From NCBI GenBank assembly GCA_005787865.1, contig SXZN01000268.1, forward strand, positions 1-6,006: DNA of 6,006 nt, written 5' to 3'. This DNA is from Opitutaceae bacterium (GTDB lineage: Bacteria > Verrucomicrobiota > Verrucomicrobiia > Opitutales > Opitutaceae). This document shows positions 5,860 to 6,006 of the stretch, in pieces; position 1 is the stretch's first letter; each line of letters begins with the position of its first letter. The notes beneath the pieces are model-generated. The model was given only the letters and a program-made list of their open reading frames with translations. It had not been told where the DNA came from and did no database searches. The position numbers were made by a program, and so were the translations under genes.

Positions 5860-6006
5860 TTAAGCTGCGGGCGGAAAGTAAGCGCGCATTTTTTCGGTAA
5901 AGAGCGCCGGCGGACGGACGGGCCCGCCGGCTTTATTAATGAAGCCATGGACGGTGAAGCCGGTGACGAGGAGGTCGTCCCCTCGACGGATTTCGTAATC
6001 AAGCCT
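5860..6006 (-). CDS. Acyl-CoA thioesterase, hotdog fold (4-hydroxybenzoyl-CoA thioesterase/YbgC type), C-terminal end only
   Basis: The minus strand from the right edge is open for 48 codons and stops at TAA 5862-5860. The peptide reads LDYEIRRGDDLLVTGFTVHG near its start (second residue on). This matches the end of the hotdog thioesterase fold: the pattern Y-x-I-R-x-G-D-x-L-x-x-x-G, then T-V-H, then a short turn (NKAGGP) and an Arg-Pro-Pro segment. Such enzymes cleave acyl-CoA or acyl-ACP thioesters. The catalytic Asp/Glu of this family lies in the N-terminal half, outside the window, so activity and exact substrate cannot be judged. The tail ends in EKMRAYFPPAA. The gene converges on queG with 2 bp between stop codons. 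Confidence 0.75.
   Translation of the reverse strand, partial: RLDYEIRRGDDLLVTGFTVHGFINKAGGPVRPPALFTEKMRAYFPPAA
5906..5934 (+). terminator. Possible weak terminator for aroK-queG, inside the converging thioesterase gene
   Basis: GCCGGCGG (5906-5913) and CCGCCGGC (5924-5931) form a perfect 8-bp GC-only stem with a 10-nt loop, followed on the plus strand by TTTATT (5932-5937). It starts 49 bp after the queG stop, a reasonable place for a terminator. The T run is short, and the stem lies in codons of the thioesterase gene (the INKAGGPVRPPAL segment), so the palindrome may be a by-product of coding. Confidence 0.35.

Noticed and set aside
5643..6002. A 119-codon minus-strand open frame overlapping the queG end
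   Set aside because: It is out of frame with the thioesterase C-terminus seen on the same strand and lies antisense to queG; the peptide is low-complexity and Ser/Pro/Arg-rich.
1..6006. A mobile element, CRISPR array, tRNA/rRNA gene or defence system
   Set aside because: No transposase or integrase motifs, spaced direct repeats, cloverleaf-like segments or defence-gene motifs were found; nearly all the window is housekeeping coding sequence.

Overview
This is chromosomal, housekeeping-type bacterial DNA, moderately GC-rich, with tightly packed genes. It holds no mobile element, CRISPR array, tRNA or rRNA that I can see. The mix suggests a Gram-negative bacterium: an exported FKBP-type prolyl isomerase, an aroK-queG pair, a threonine aldolase and weak or absent Shine-Dalgarno sites. 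Verrucomicrobiota (Opitutales-like) is my best guess, but it rests on general impression and not on a marker gene.

Layout. (1) Positions 1833 down to 1, minus strand: one uninterrupted frame of 611 codons that runs off the left edge. Its last ~160 residues are a LOG-family (lysine-decarboxylase-like nucleotide hydrolase) domain. The ~450 residues in front of it are not a family I recognise. This is the largest and least ordinary gene here. (2) A 175-bp divergent spacer (1834-2008). (3) 2009-2794, plus: exported FKBP-type peptidyl-prolyl isomerase, ended by a strong intrinsic terminator at 2825-2854. (4) 2853-3941, minus: low-specificity L-threonine aldolase, converging on the FKBP gene; its stop codon overlaps the terminator's T run. 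(5) A 156-bp divergent spacer (3942-4097) carrying an imperfect inverted repeat with a second palindrome partly inside it. (6) 4098-4634 shikimate kinase aroK and 4631-5857 epoxyqueuosine reductase queG, plus, joined by an ATGA overlap. (7) 5860 to the right edge, minus: the C-terminal 48 residues of a hotdog-fold acyl-CoA thioesterase, converging on queG with 2 bp between the stops.

The genes do not form one pathway. aroK (chorismate pathway) and queG (last step of queuosine synthesis) look co-transcribed and translationally coupled, although their products work in unrelated pathways. The other genes are single units in divergent or convergent arrangement. I see no new defence or mobile system. 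The best lead for novelty is the long N-terminal extension on the LOG protein, together with the changed active-site motifs in its LOG domain.
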